Of a stretch of 19,810 bases of DNA, positions 1 to 10,100 are shown in pieces. Source of the stretch: Rodentolepis nana (lineage: Eukaryota > Platyhelminthes > Cestoda > Cyclophyllidea > Hymenolepididae); the NCBI GenBank assembly GCA_900617975.1, contig UZAE01000672.1, positions 1 to 19,810 on the forward strand. The letters are read 5' to 3'. The notes beneath the pieces are model-generated. The model was not told the DNA's origin. It made no database searches and was given only the letters and a program-made list of their open reading frames with translations. The translations under genes and the position numbers were made by a program. Each line of letters starts with the position of its first letter. Within the stretch, counting starts at the first letter, position 1.

Positions 1-156
1 TGGCAACTATTATTGTGTACAAGCGTTCTAATTACTTGAATAAACTATCAACAAATTATGTCAATTAAATGGAAGCAGAGTCTGTGGAGCAGTCATAACA
101 CTGTTTCCTGCTCGAATGTTCCTCTGCTTCGCTTCCTGGAGCTACGTCCTAGAACC

Positions 157-458
157 ATTTACATCAAATGACGGGCTTTATGGTAGTTATCATTAGCCTT
201 TTTGTGGACTTCGGGCTTCACAGAGGAGGGGAACATCTGTGTCACAAAAGTCGATGAAGGGGGGGGGAGGGAAGAAGAGTGATTCACATGTGTAAAAGAG
301 ACAGACAGACACAAAGGTAGAGAAAAAGGTAAGGTGGGGTGAGCACTGTGGAAGTGGTGAAATATGACATACAATCGGGTCATGATAGTTTGAGGTCAGA
401 AGTCAACTGCCGGTTTAAAGACTTTTTTGCAGAATGAGTATACGTTGCCCAGGGTGCA
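157..458 (-). repeat. SINE-like element, copy 1 (old or 5'-truncated)
   Basis: This is a divergent copy of the element seen intact at 3665-4000, 16701-17026 and 19278-19580. On the plus strand the shared blocks appear in the same order: CAAATG near the left end, CTTCGGGCTTCACAGAGG, AGACAGACAGACAC, GGTAGTTTGA, AGAAGTCAACTGCCGG and TATACGTTGCCCAGGGTGCA. Homology stops after that last block, so the outermost 30 bp or so of the element head is missing or unrecognisable. The A-rich tail is reduced and I find no target-site duplication, which fits an older or truncated insertion. A G-tract of nine interrupts the middle. Confidence 0.85.
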
Positions 459-1681
459 ATGTGATGTGAATTAACTGCAAGTCTTTATGAATTCATTTTA
501 TCCCCTTTTGCTTGAATTTTACAAATCATTATTTAGAATTCTCTATGCATTCATACCTTTCCAATGATTTGGAGTCATTTCAATTTGTGATCAAAGTCCT
601 TTCATCAATCTTACTTTTTATTGCTCACTATCAGTAAATCAAAAAAATGAAAATAGAAAAAAATGTTCACCTTAAAGGAGAACAGTGAAAGCAAAATGAT
701 TTGAGTTTTCTGTTTTGTTTCAACAGGGTTTCGATGCTTTGTTCACCAGATTTCTAACTCGAACTTTTGCACACAATTTATTAACCTCATGCACTACACA
801 TGCACATTTATTTGAGGGGCTGAAGAATTCAACCTTGAAACATCACGTTCTTTAAATTCTTGAATTGGATTTGTTTAATATGGACCACAAAATTAATTAG
901 AAGCTTCAATTTATCCTTTGGTAAAAGTCTAAAATTTTCTTAGCTGTGAATGTAGTTAACAAATCAATAAATCTTTTGTGTCTATTTACTTTAAACAATG
1001 GGAGTTATAACCTTTGTTTTTACACCAAAAATGTTACGGAAATTATAATGTGTGTTAAAATAAAGATGATTTCATTCACCCTAAGAATAAGTTTATCCGC
1101 CATCCAATAGATAACTCATAATTAATTATTTAAAGGTCTTTATTGCTTAAGTTGTTTAAATCAGTGTCGTACCTATTGATCATGCTTTTCTGTTTCAAGT
1201 TGCGCTCGCTTCAAATCAATTTTCACCTCAAACTGATGGCATTTTTTTACCATGAATAACTTATTCATTCTCAAAGGGAGCCATATTGTTTGCAATAATA
1301 AATTTCTTCTGAAACTAAGTTGAATTGTTTTAAGTCTATTAAATTTAAGCACTTTGGTTGCTTACTTACTTTACAAATATGATTGAACTTCTTTGGCATA
1401 TGAAATTTTATAGGTTTTATTATCGGAAAATAAATTGTCATTTTTCATAATATATTCACTAATAAGAATAATGGCCTTCGTTGAGATTATTCCTTTAGAA
1501 GCTATAGATGTTGTGCTTCTATCGGAATTAGTTTGATATGAAACTGCATCAAGTAAATTATTGGGTTGTATTTGAGGGAAAAAATTGACCGTGTAGCTAA
1601 TCTAAATTAAGGCCATGCAAGTTGTTTAATTACCCCCCAACGTGAGATTGGAAGTTCATTCGAAGTGACGAGATTACCCAT

Positions 1682-1734
1682 CATTGTCAAACAGATACTG
1701 ACGTTTGCGGGCAAGAATCCGTCCAGCAACCTAC
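1682..1734 (-). CDS. Possible isolated exon (very weak)
   Basis: A small GC-richer island. On the minus strand it follows an acceptor-like tract (TTATTTCCGTAG) and precedes a donor-like GGGTAATC. The enclosed 53 nt reads VAGRILARKRQYLFDND plus a partial codon. A second minus frame across the same island (about 1607-1798) stays open for 63 codons, and a plus-strand reading is open for about 37 codons, so strand and frame cannot be fixed. No neighbouring exon was found to join it to. Product unknown. Confidence 0.15.
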
Positions 1735-2545
1735 GGAAATAACCATGAACTTTGAATTTTAGGTGGTGGAATACCCAGAAAGCAAGCCGTTTGCTCAATT
1801 TGAATGCAAAAATTATATGCGCTTAGGGCATTAGATGTCTCGCTCCCATGATTATCTCGTTCTCTCATTTTCTTCAGCCAATAAAAAATTTAAATAAGAA
1901 TAATAAGTAATAAAAGTAAAGTATTAGCGATAAATTTCTATCTGAAATTTAAATAAACATCGAGTTTTACCTATTCCATTTGTCCGGTATTTCTCATCTA
2001 AGTTGACTCAATCACCACTGCCAATTACATTTTGCCTATAATAATCAGTAGTTCAGTTCGGATTTACTTGGTTAAAATCAAAGAATATGTTGTGAACCAT
2101 TTTTCATTGAGAGAAAATTTTTTTTGCTCAAATTAAAATAATATGTTGCTTCGTTTTAATTAAAGCAATAAACTTTCTTAATTTATAAACGTTCGTGCTT
2201 TCAAAAACTAAACGAAGGAAGTCACTCAGAAAAAATGCAGAATGCATCAGTCTAAATTTATTTACTTTCTACGACTTGATTTCTGGCCATTTTTAAAGTC
2301 ATTTATCTAATAGCAACTAAAAGACTTTTTAGATTATCGATTTTTCGATTTTTCATAACCAGTCACAAATTCTGATTGACTTGAGCATAAACCCTGATCG
2401 CATCTTGTGTGTTAAGTATTGAAATCTGAATTTTGATACAGTGAGACACAATTCTGACCCGTAGGAAAAATTGTTTGACCGGTTTTAGAATTCGAATGAC
2501 ACAAGACGTGCTTGAATCCGCCTTCTTAACTCACACTATTTGCTA

Positions 2546-2565
2546 CCCCCCCCCTCTCTCTCTCC
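2546..2565. repeat. C-tract followed by (TC)n simple repeat
   Basis: Nine consecutive C bases at 2546-2554 are followed by alternating T and C to about 2565. It is a low-complexity pyrimidine tract with no coding context. Confidence 0.8.
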
Positions 2566-2723
2566 TGATAAAGCAGGTAATTAGAGTATTTGCACCGATT
2601 AGTCCACATTTTCCTGTGACTTAAAATGTTTTTTTTCGTCACATTTTGATGGGTAATTAGCATAGTGCCTACAATCTCAACGTACTGAACTTCCTTGAAT
2701 AAAATGTTCTAAATATTGAGCTT

Positions 2724-2975
2724 ATGAGAAACCGATCAAAGAGAGGGTATAATCGAATTGAAGGGGCGAAAGAAGCCTTACAAAGGTTTGTATGTGGCTT
2801 TCATTGCTCTTCATCAAGTAAAAGAAGAGAAAAAAGCTTTTTATTTAATTTTTAATCGTAATTTATTTTTTTTCCACTCAACTCCACTGTTTATTTCCTC
2901 CTTTTCAGCGTTTTTCGTTGTAGAATTATCCATCGCTACTGTCCAAAGTACAGCTCGTCCATCATGCAGCCATAG
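2724..2975 (+). CDS. Candidate tiny two-exon gene, 42 aa (doubtful)
   Basis: Exon 1 would run 2724-2785, from an ATG to a donor reading CAAAG|GTTTGT. Exon 2 would run 2909-2975, from a strong acceptor (TTTCCTCCTTTTCAG) to a TAG. Phases agree (2 nt plus 1 nt). The intron is 123 nt and pyrimidine-rich at its end. The predicted peptide starts MRNRSKRGYNRIEGAKEALQ and ends KYSSSIMQP; it is basic. An AATAAA at 3008-3013 lies 33 bases after the stop. A different frame of exon 2 is also open, ending at a TAA at 3007-3009. The product is unrecognised and the whole model may be chance, so it is offered mainly because donor, acceptor and polyadenylation signal coincide. Confidence 0.2.
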
Positions 2976-3007
2976 AACTGCAAGTGGCTTAAAGCACAAG
3001 ATATATT

Positions 3008-3013
3008 AATAAA
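3008..3013 (+). terminator. AATAAA polyadenylation signal candidate
   Basis: An AATAAA hexamer follows the candidate terminal exon at 2909-2975. AATAAA is common in AT-rich DNA, so it counts only together with the strong upstream acceptor. Confidence 0.25.
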
Positions 3014-3061
3014 TATTAATAGCGTCCCTGCCAACGCAAAAAAAAATTTAGCCAAGTTTTA

Positions 3062-3409
3062 ATGGCGGGAAGCGTTTTGACGTACAGAGTAGCAATGTGG
3101 CACGGTAATGGAGGAGAAGGGAGATTCCACTGTAGCAAACAACGATTTCAAGATGTCAAGAGTCCGACTTTTTCTCATATCCGGACGCATCGAATTGACC
3201 ACTCCTTTCTAATTCACGTCATACCTTGCAAACAGGCTAATACTTTATTTTTACGATTCGCTCCAAAAGTTTTGAATGAGATTGATAAAAGCCCCATTTT
3301 TAACCTCTGTCCTCTAAAGTTTACCGAACGTTTTACTCGCTTAGAAAGACAGGAAAAAATAATCAACAATCTATTGCTATTGTTATCATTTCCTAAAGGT
3401 GCCAAATAA
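3062..3409 (+). pseudogene. 115-codon ORF, possible LINE reverse transcriptase 3' remnant
   Basis: One uninterrupted ATG-initiated ORF, unusually long for this AT-rich region. Product not firmly recognised. Its C-terminal half has the order FLRFAPKVLNEID, then a short spacer with FNLCPL, then KFTERFTRLE. That resembles the pattern after the RT thumb of non-LTR retrotransposons of the CR1/jockey/I type, where a Phe-rich 'aPklWNsLP' block is followed by 'slxxFkxrL'. The key Trp is Val here, and no RT catalytic YxDD or palm motif is visible. Downstream at 3470-3483 are two AATAAA hexamers in an A-rich stretch, as expected at a LINE 3' end. A shorter minus-strand ORF overlaps. Alternative: chance ORF or single exon of an unknown gene. 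Confidence 0.25.
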
Positions 3410-3469
3410 TGAGATTTTGAGCAAATTCCAAGAGTTCCCTTAGACCCATCGTGTAGTCACTAAATTATA

Positions 3470-3489
3470 AATAAAGAAATAAAAAAATC
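3470..3489 (+). terminator. Double AATAAA and A-rich tail
   Basis: Two AATAAA hexamers (3470-3475 and 3478-3483) sit in an A-rich stretch about 60 bases after the stop of the 3062-3409 ORF. This could be its polyadenylation region or a retroelement tail. Confidence 0.3.
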
Positions 3490-3649
3490 AAAATATAATG
3501 ACGCATTTATTATAAACATAATTTAAAAATGTCTGAAAGTAACAAACAAGAAGCCGTCTTCCTGAAAGTTATTCTAACTTCAGTAAAACATTTAATTTCA
3601 ATATGGATTTGTAAGCCGAAATGTTTAGCCGATTTTCTGACTATAATTC

Positions 3650-3664
3650 TTATCAGAAACCATT
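3650..3664. repeat. Target-site duplication of copy 2, left
   Basis: TTATCAGAAACCATT here matches TTATCAAAAATCATT at 4001-4015 in 13 of 15 positions. The pair directly brackets the repeat, as target-primed insertion would leave; the two mismatches suggest moderate age. Confidence 0.85.
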
Positions 3665-4000
3665 TATTTATTTATTTATTTATTTCAAATGGCAGGCGTT
3701 TTGATAGCTAACATTAGCCATTTAGCTGACTTCGGGCTTCACAGAGGGAAAGTTCATCAAAGTAGCAGAAAGTCGAGGGGTGGGGAACAGAAGAGCGATT
3801 CACAGATGTAAAAGAGGCAGACAGACACAATGGTAGGGAAAAAGGTAAGGTGAGTACTGTGAAAGGGGTCGAATATGACAACCAGGGGGGTCGTGGTAGT
3901 TTGAAGTCAGAAGTCAAATGCCGGATAATAGACTTTTTTTGCCGTATGAGTATACGTTGCCCAGGGTACACCACGTGGAGGTAAGTCTATCCCACACCCC
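3665..4000 (-). mobile_element. SINE-like element, copy 2 (full length)
   Basis: Read on the minus strand, the element starts GGGGTGTGGGATAGACTTAC and ends CCTGCCATTTG followed by a tail of (AAAT) units at 3665-3690. It is 336 bp and is bounded by a 15 bp imperfect target-site duplication (3650-3664 and 4001-4015). It carries no long coding frame. Its head contains CCACGTGG immediately next to GTAAGTCT on the plus strand. A tail of simple A-rich repeats plus direct duplications of variable sequence is established evidence of LINE-machinery retrotransposition. I found no reliable A and B box, so the RNA it derives from is unknown. Confidence 0.85.
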
Positions 4001-4015
4001 TTATCAAAAATCATT
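4001..4015. repeat. Target-site duplication of copy 2, right
   Basis: TTATCAAAAATCATT, the partner of 3650-3664. It begins directly after the CCCC that marks the element's fixed end. Confidence 0.85.
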
Positions 4016-5983
4016 AATTATTAACCTTAAAAATATTCGCTTTGAGGTGGAATATTCATTTGGAGTGATGTAAAATTTCTAAGAAATTCAATTCTTTTAA
4101 TGGACATTGTAGCAAAATAGTTGGAAATGTGGATGAGGTGTACCTTTGTTTAATTATATGAAATACCCTCCAGGGAGTGTTGCACACTGTTGATGAAGTT
4201 CAAGCATTTCAACTTAATTAACTTCCTTTTCTTATATTTTTTATCCTTTATATATTATTGCCTTAACCTTCTCTTTTAATATTGGCCATTTATTGCCGTA
4301 ATTTGTGCAGACTTAGTTTAATAAATTAATGAAAAAAACTGTACGATCCATTGAAACAAAAGTCATTCTTCAGAAAAAGTAGAATAAAAATTGGTAAATA
4401 ATTTTTCATTAATTAGAATTGAAATTTCCTCTTTTTAATATGATTTCAAAGCCCTCAGTTCATTCAAATTAGTCATTTCCACCTTCAATTCTAATTTTGA
4501 CTTGCTTTTAGTAGGTTTGGAGATCTTCTTATATGCTTTCATGTCTTGATAACTTGGTTAATTTAACGGGTGGTCTTGAAGCAACTTCTCAATGGTTTTT
4601 TCTTGGCGTCGTGAGTAAGTTGACTAGACAGGACTCAATTCGCCATAATTCACCCAGTTTGGTATTATTTCGTTGCCTTTCACAAACAGGGCTTAGAATA
4701 AAGAAGCAAAATGGATCTTCGGCACAAGTCCTTCCTCAAATGTTGTAATTAAAAAATATTTCTGCCTACTTTCTTGAAAATATTTAAAATAGCAGATAAA
4801 CTTAATGAAATTTTTACTCCGCCTTCACCTAAGCCATAATTACAGACACTAAACACAAGGTAGAAAAACAAATTAGTAATCTACGTAAATATCCCAGGTA
4901 TTTGCCCATCAAATTAGCAAATTTAAAAAAAATTGTACGATCATTTTAATTATAAAATTTTTAATTTACTGACTGTTTTATATTTAGTCAAGAAAGCAAA
5001 ACTATAAACCACTTATTTCATGGTGTTTATTAATTCGTGGGATAATTAATTTTGGATATTCCTTATGAAATAACGAATTTGTGGGACTTGAATATCCATC
5101 AAAACATCGCTATCCAAGTTTAGATCTTCGTAGAAAAAAGGATAGTTTTTTCGAAATCTTACATTTTTGATTTTGGTATTTTTAGTTTTGGCAACTTAAA
5201 AATGCTCATATTTATCCACCTTTCGAAAATAACATCAGATTTTGAGGTTACAAATTAAACCTCATCAAATAGTTACTAATTAATGAATTCAGAACAACTT
5301 TTAAATTGGTGTCAAATAGGTGAACTATGAACTAGGTAAACTTTGAGAAACTCTCGACGTATTCTTCAGTGATTTCAATGCTTACAATGTCACTAAACAA
5401 AGGAATAGTCTCGCTCAATTTTAAATCGAATATATTTTCAATTATAGAACAGATAATTAGTTATATTTTGATTTGTTCTACAGATATTTTCAGTCATCAT
5501 CGCTATTGGCTCAAACCATTATGTAGATATTTCCTAACGAATATTTCGCCCATAGGCGTTTCATGATTTGGCTACTAGAAAGTTTAATTCGACCATTTTA
5601 AGGAAACCAGTTATGAGGATTATCTACGTATTGGTACAATGCTTATTTTAAATGAAATGAATAAGATAGTCTTCATGATTTTAGGAAAAACTCATTTAAA
5701 TCAAATAAGGCCCAATTCGAAAAACCAATTAGTTCTTGCACATCTTTGTCAAAGTATGTAAAAATTATCCAGCTATGGGTCATGCTGATTAGCAGATGTC
5801 ACAGCGCTTTGCTGTGAAAATGCCGGAATTAAGTTCGATTTGATGCAATCGCTATGGCAGAATGTAATTGTTACTTCAGCCTGTTTTAGATATTAATGGG
5901 ATTCACAAAGTTAGTGATAAGTTCATTTCAACCACCAACAAAGGAGTGTGTTCATTCACACGCAGATAACCAATCACATTTAG
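4016..5983. other. AT-rich non-coding DNA
   Basis: I see no supported gene. A 71-codon frame at 4533-4748 and a 65-codon frame at 5369-5566 are AT-rich, lack good splice context and look like chance openings. There is no recognisable repeat family or RNA gene. Confidence 0.6.
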
Positions 5984-6177
5984 GCAATTACGTGTGGTCA
6001 CGCCTGTGGCTCTTACGTACGCACTCAATTCATCAGTGCGTACAATTTTGCATATGTCCGACATGAGTCATGTAATTCCGATGTTGTTTATTGGCTCATC
6101 GGAACCCAATAAGAACACGAGCTTTCACCAATTGGTTAATGGGAGTTTGTACACATTTCAGGACTCTTTTGCTACAG
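5984..6177 (+). other. GC-richer island upstream of the gene: possible 5' exon
   Basis: This island follows an acceptor-like CAATCACATTTAG. It holds an open frame of about 64 codons (from the codon after 5984 to a TGA at 6180) with a hydrophilic to mixed composition, for example SDMSHVIPMLFIGSSEPN. A weak donor (ACAG|GTTGAC) sits at 6177/6178, just before the stop. It ends only about 55 bases before the ATG at 6232. It may be 5' untranslated exon, promoter-proximal sequence, or an exon of another transcript. Coding status is uncertain. Confidence 0.25.
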
Positions 6178-6231
6178 GTTGACTGTCCTGTCTTTTATTA
6201 ATGAGCTTGACATAATTCGGGTTTAAAAACG

Positions 6232-6331
6232 ATGCCTCTTTTGCCAACATCAGTGGCTAAAAAACGAGCAAAATCCTGGAAAGGCGAGGATCTCGAAAAA
6301 CGCAGAATGCTTTTCAAACAATCAACTCTTG
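6232..6331 (+). CDS. Unknown protein, exon 1 (start)
   Basis: First coding exon of a six-exon, 252-residue model. The ATG at 6232 is the first in this frame after an in-frame TGA about 27 bases upstream. Residues 1-33 begin MPLLPTSVAKKRAKSWKGED and continue LEKRRMLFKQSTL. The exon ends CTT G|GTAGGC, leaving phase 1. It is strongly basic: KKRAK at residues 10-14 and EKRR at 22-25 could form a nuclear localisation signal (inference). There is no signal peptide or membrane segment. I do not recognise the family. The exon stands out in base composition from the AT-rich surroundings, and its phase agrees with the next exon. Confidence 0.45.
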
Positions 6332-6714
6332 GTAGGCCCATTGTTTTCACTTTTAGCTTTGTTATTCCCTTTTGATTATAACTTTAAATTATACATATTT
6401 TAAAATTGTGCTTGGCTATTTGCAATTCACACTTGAATACTGATTTCATATCAGATTTCACCTTGGAATCATGTTTTGATTTTTATGGAGAATTTGATCT
6501 ATTAACGAAAATTAAATAATTTCTAATTATCTGAAATGTACTATATAACTGCCGTTTGTTACGTTTGTTACTTTGCACATATGCCAATACTCAAGCCCAT
6601 CTGCCTGTTATAAATGTAATTGCCTTTTAACTAGCTGACAATTTCATCAATATTGCCTGTTGGGGCTAATTTTCTGTATTCCTCCAGCTGTTAGTCCACT
6701 TTGACGACTTCCAG
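6332..6714 (+). other. Intron 1 with tandem NAGNAG acceptor
   Basis: The 383 nt intron runs from GTAGGC to CTTCCAG. Its end reads CCAGCAG|, so either of two acceptors three bases apart (exon start 6715 or 6718) keeps the frame. The choice adds or removes one alanine. An upstream CCTCCAG at 6681-6687 would bring in an in-frame stop and is unlikely to be used. Confidence 0.4.
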
Positions 6715-6824
6715 CAGCTCAGATCTCTCTAATGTCACCATTAAAACTCAAGTTAGACCATCAAGTTTCTGGTAGGAGTAGTCCTTGTTGTTTGCTGGAC
6801 ATGGAGGAACATCGATCTCTTCAG
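6715..6824 (+). CDS. Unknown protein, exon 2
   Basis: Enters in phase 1, completing an alanine codon with the last G of exon 1, and leaves in phase 0 at CTTCAG|GTTTGT. It supplies residues 34-70: (A)AQISLMSPLKLKLDHQV, then SGRSSPCCLLDMEEHRSLQ. It contains two internal Met codons (first at 6732), so an alternative start here is possible. The donor GTTTGT is weaker than the others in the model. Family unknown. Low-complexity Ser/Leu composition suggests a flexible segment. Confidence 0.4.
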
Positions 6825-7095
6825 GTTTGTAGTTATTTCTTCACGCTAATTCTCTTTCAGTGCTTTCAACTGAATAACTTATTCAAATAATAGACTTTAG
6901 TGGCCTCTTTATCAATTTGCCTTAGCCATGAATGGCTGCTAGCCGCAATATTTACTTGTGGAAGTAGGAAGAATAGGATTTGCACTGGCAGTGCCAACAG
7001 TGTTCGTTTCCGCTTTTTTCTCCACTTTGTAAGGCATCTCGTTTTTTTCGTTTGTGTGCGAAAATGTTCTTTTATGCGTAACTGTAAACTCTCAG
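6825..7095 (+). other. Intron 2 (271 nt)
   Basis: Runs from GTTTGT to AAACTCTCAG. A second acceptor-like TCTCTTTCAG ends near 6859, but the sequence after it soon meets a stop in the required phase, so 7095 is preferred. An overlapping 69-codon frame at 6900-7109 looks like chance. Confidence 0.35.
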
Positions 7096-7181
7096 CTTAC
7101 GCGACCTAAAACACTAACAAATTGTTCTCATCTGCGCCGTTACTATGACTATGCACCGAGACCCGCTCTCCTATCCTGTGA
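7096..7181 (+). CDS. Unknown protein, exon 3
   Basis: Enters in phase 0 after CTCTCAG and leaves in phase 2 at TGTGA|GTAAGT, a near-consensus donor. It gives residues 71-98: LTRPKTLTNCSHLRRYYDYA then PRPALLSC. A second donor four bases upstream (TCCT|GTGAGT, exon end 7177) is also strong. Paired with the alternative acceptor at 12945 it keeps the frame but removes three residues (D-V-G). Arg/Tyr-rich composition is reminiscent of disordered regulatory sequence. No domain recognised. Confidence 0.45.
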
Positions 7182-10100
7182 GTAAGTGAATAATTAACGG
7201 ATCAGGTAGAATGGATTTCGTATGTATCTGCCTCATTAACCAATAAGAGCTTATAATTTCGTCCTTATAAGGCACCTATGATTATCATCGATATTGTTTG
7301 GTGCTGGTCATCATATGCATGTTCTTCAAATTTGACTCCTTTTTAACAAGTGCGCTTGTCAAAATTTGTGTTGTGTGGAAGTGGGTTGTAACTTTGAATA
7401 TTACATTTGCAAAGAGATTTTCATTTTGAAATCCCGATTTCGTTGCTTCTATTTTAATTGAAAATGTCATACTTTAAGAAATATTGAGATCTTCGAAGGC
7501 TAGTTAGTAGATGATTTAAATAAATTTTGACTTTTTTGAGCCTTTATTTGCTATTTAACAACCTCACACTTAAAAAGTCCCTGGAAATCGTCCAAGGCCA
7601 CAAAGAAACCTACATCCATATTTACAAAGTTCACACGTTTGAGCACCACTTCTTTCTTCAAAGTTATCGACTTTCAATTTTAGTTTAGGACGATACTCAC
7701 TTGATCACGTGATCTCAATCGAAATAAACTCTTACCAACTCAAATTTCTTGTTAAGTTCCCCAACCAGAGTGGTCACTGCGCCCTTTTCTGTTGAATCAG
7801 TTCTATGTGGAGGAAATATTTCTATTTATTTAATCGCGTGTATTTATTAGGCCAAACAATTCTTAATTGGATGGCATATGTGTTTGTTGGAAGTGAGCAG
7901 ATAGGCCATCATATGTCTCCTCATGTGTTCTAAATTAATTCCCGTTTGTGCTTGTGAGCATGCGCAATAAACGTCTATAATGGAAATGAATAGACAGGGG
8001 CTTAAGAATTTTTAGAATTGCTAAAAGATTGTTGAAAGGACGCTGGTCACCATATATTTTATGTTTGAGCACCTAGATTTTGGTGTGGTCAACGTTAGTC
8101 CTTAATATTGATAAGATTGGATGAATTGTGCACATTTAAGTCACTTCATTTAAGTGATTACTATTTGTTGTATGGCTGTTCTTTTATTCAGTCGAGTGAT
8201 TTCTTCCTCTCCAAAGTACTTTCGACCTTCCATACTGCGTTATCCTCTATGTAATATCCAAATTTAATGGAAGTGGATACCTTAAAGACTTCAAGCGGTT
8301 GAAATGATCGATGCCATTCATATACCTATTAGTACGTGTTGCGATATGTGAGAACTTTTATGGTCTTCAATTGCAATCGGTTATTGAACTTCAGAGCGAT
8401 AGATTAAATTTTAAAACTAGACTTAGTTTCAATGGTGAGCCATTTGACCAATTGGGGCTTTTCAATGCCTTCGTTGTCAGCGATTTTACTAGCTAGTTTA
8501 AATTCCTTTGTAAGAAGAAGCAGGCATCAACTCGGATTTCAGTTATTTGGGATTAGGTTTGCAGTCCCCTATTTCTGAAAGCTCTTAAATGGATCCTGCC
8601 ATCAAGTAATAATTTCTTATCGCAATGGGGCTTGTTATTTAGCGTATTATGGTGTCTTACAGCTGCTGTCTATACTTTTTTGAACCTTTGCATAAACACT
8701 CTCTCATGTACTTTATAAAATCTAAATTTACATTTGGGTTCCAACTGGCATTGCTTATTTGTGAAATTCTTCCTCCTCCCATGGTTATATTATGGCTCTC
8801 TCTCGTCAGTTTCAACTGTCACTTTCGGTTCGGTGCTACTTATTTCAAATTCGCGCCTATTTTGGGTGCCAATTGATTTCCCCTCTATCTCTGATTTATG
8901 AAAGTTGGACACGATTAACTGCACGTTAAATGCAGGTAATGAAGTTGAAAATCAATAATATAGCGGAAAAAATCGTTTTTCTCGCGGGATCGATAAATGG
9001 GGAAAAAATTGTAAATGATCGATACTCATTAAACAAATCAGTGCAGGTCAGTCGAGGCCATGTAAACGGAAATGCAACTGGCTAATAACGACCGATCAGT
9101 CTGATTCTCATCCTCAAGTACAGTTCACCCTGTCTGTCACTGTTTGACTAGTAAGTCCTCATTTCTATAAAAGTTACAGTCTTGCTGCCACATTAGCCCC
9201 CCCTCCCCATCTTTAATGTATTGGGAATTGTGATTCATTTTGGACAGTTGGTGTACCAAATTCCCGAATGTTAGGTCCATTTAATGACCCATTGTGGGAA
9301 CTACTGACACTTTTAAAACCCACGTCCTTTACTGTGAATGCAAATATTACAGTTACCTAAGGTGAAATTGAGACAATTTTTTATCTGGGTATGCGAATGT
9401 TTCCTTTATTTCTGCATTTGCAACTTAAACTAGAGGACCTTCAAAGGAGCCATGCTCTTTCTTTGAAACAATGCTTTAAGTAATTAAAAATTTGACAGTC
9501 AGTGTACACCCTTCACTCATATAGAATTTTTTCTGCGAGTTCTACTTAGATGACGATATTTGATGGGTTTTCATTTTGAATCCGTTAAGGAGCAAACCAT
9601 TTGTCGGCTCTTATAAAATTTTTCGTTCTCACTAATATTTACAGCAAATTGGTAAGGCCATCAATTCGTATTACCAACCCCTTTCTTCCTATTCGAAATT
9701 GTCTCCCTCTCCCCTCCCACCATTGCACCTCCAGGAATATTTGGCTTCCCATTTGTGCTCAAAGTGCACTTTCCTTAACTTTGCGGCTTAGCGATGGTGT
9801 TTAGCAAGGCACTTTCTCTAACTTCAGACGTGCCTGCAGATCGATAAAAATCCATCTGTGTAGTTTTCAGTTGGTTGCTAAACTTGTCGATGATTCAGTT
9901 CCCTAATTACCACTAAATGACAAAAATTTTCACTCATGAAACCGCCGGTCATTCTACTCGTTATATCGTTCTCATGTGTACTCATTTCCATCTTAAACTG
10001 GCTGTTTCATACATTAGAAGAATTTATGACTTATGAGACGGTATTGTTTCTTAGACCCTTTTGAGGTATAATATAGTGCCGACCTTCCAAATGGCGGTAT

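Larger units (their letters stand above)
459..2723. other. AT-rich non-coding DNA
   Basis: No convincing gene is visible. The stretch is AT-rich with scattered homopolymer runs. One higher-GC island at about 1630-1760 has exon-like readings on both strands, discussed in the findings. At 2546-2565 a C-tract of nine runs into a short (TC)n repeat. Everything else looks like ordinary intergenic or intronic DNA. Confidence 0.6.

Noticed and set aside
159..383. Minus-strand 74-codon frame with a His/Ser/Pro-rich product
   Set aside because: It lies wholly within repeat copy 1, and the matching frames in other copies are broken. It is a by-product of the element's pyrimidine-rich strand.
3714..3974. 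Minus-strand 86-codon frame
   Set aside because: It lies inside repeat copy 2 and is not conserved as a frame in copies 3 and 4.
9644..9652. Possible 7 nt micro-exon between a strong acceptor (ATTTACAG) and a strong donor (TTG|GTAAGG)
   Set aside because: Micro-exons exist in some flatworms, but a 7 nt exon shifts phase and needs the alternative donor of exon 3. Two splice-like strings this close are expected by chance in 5.8 kb.
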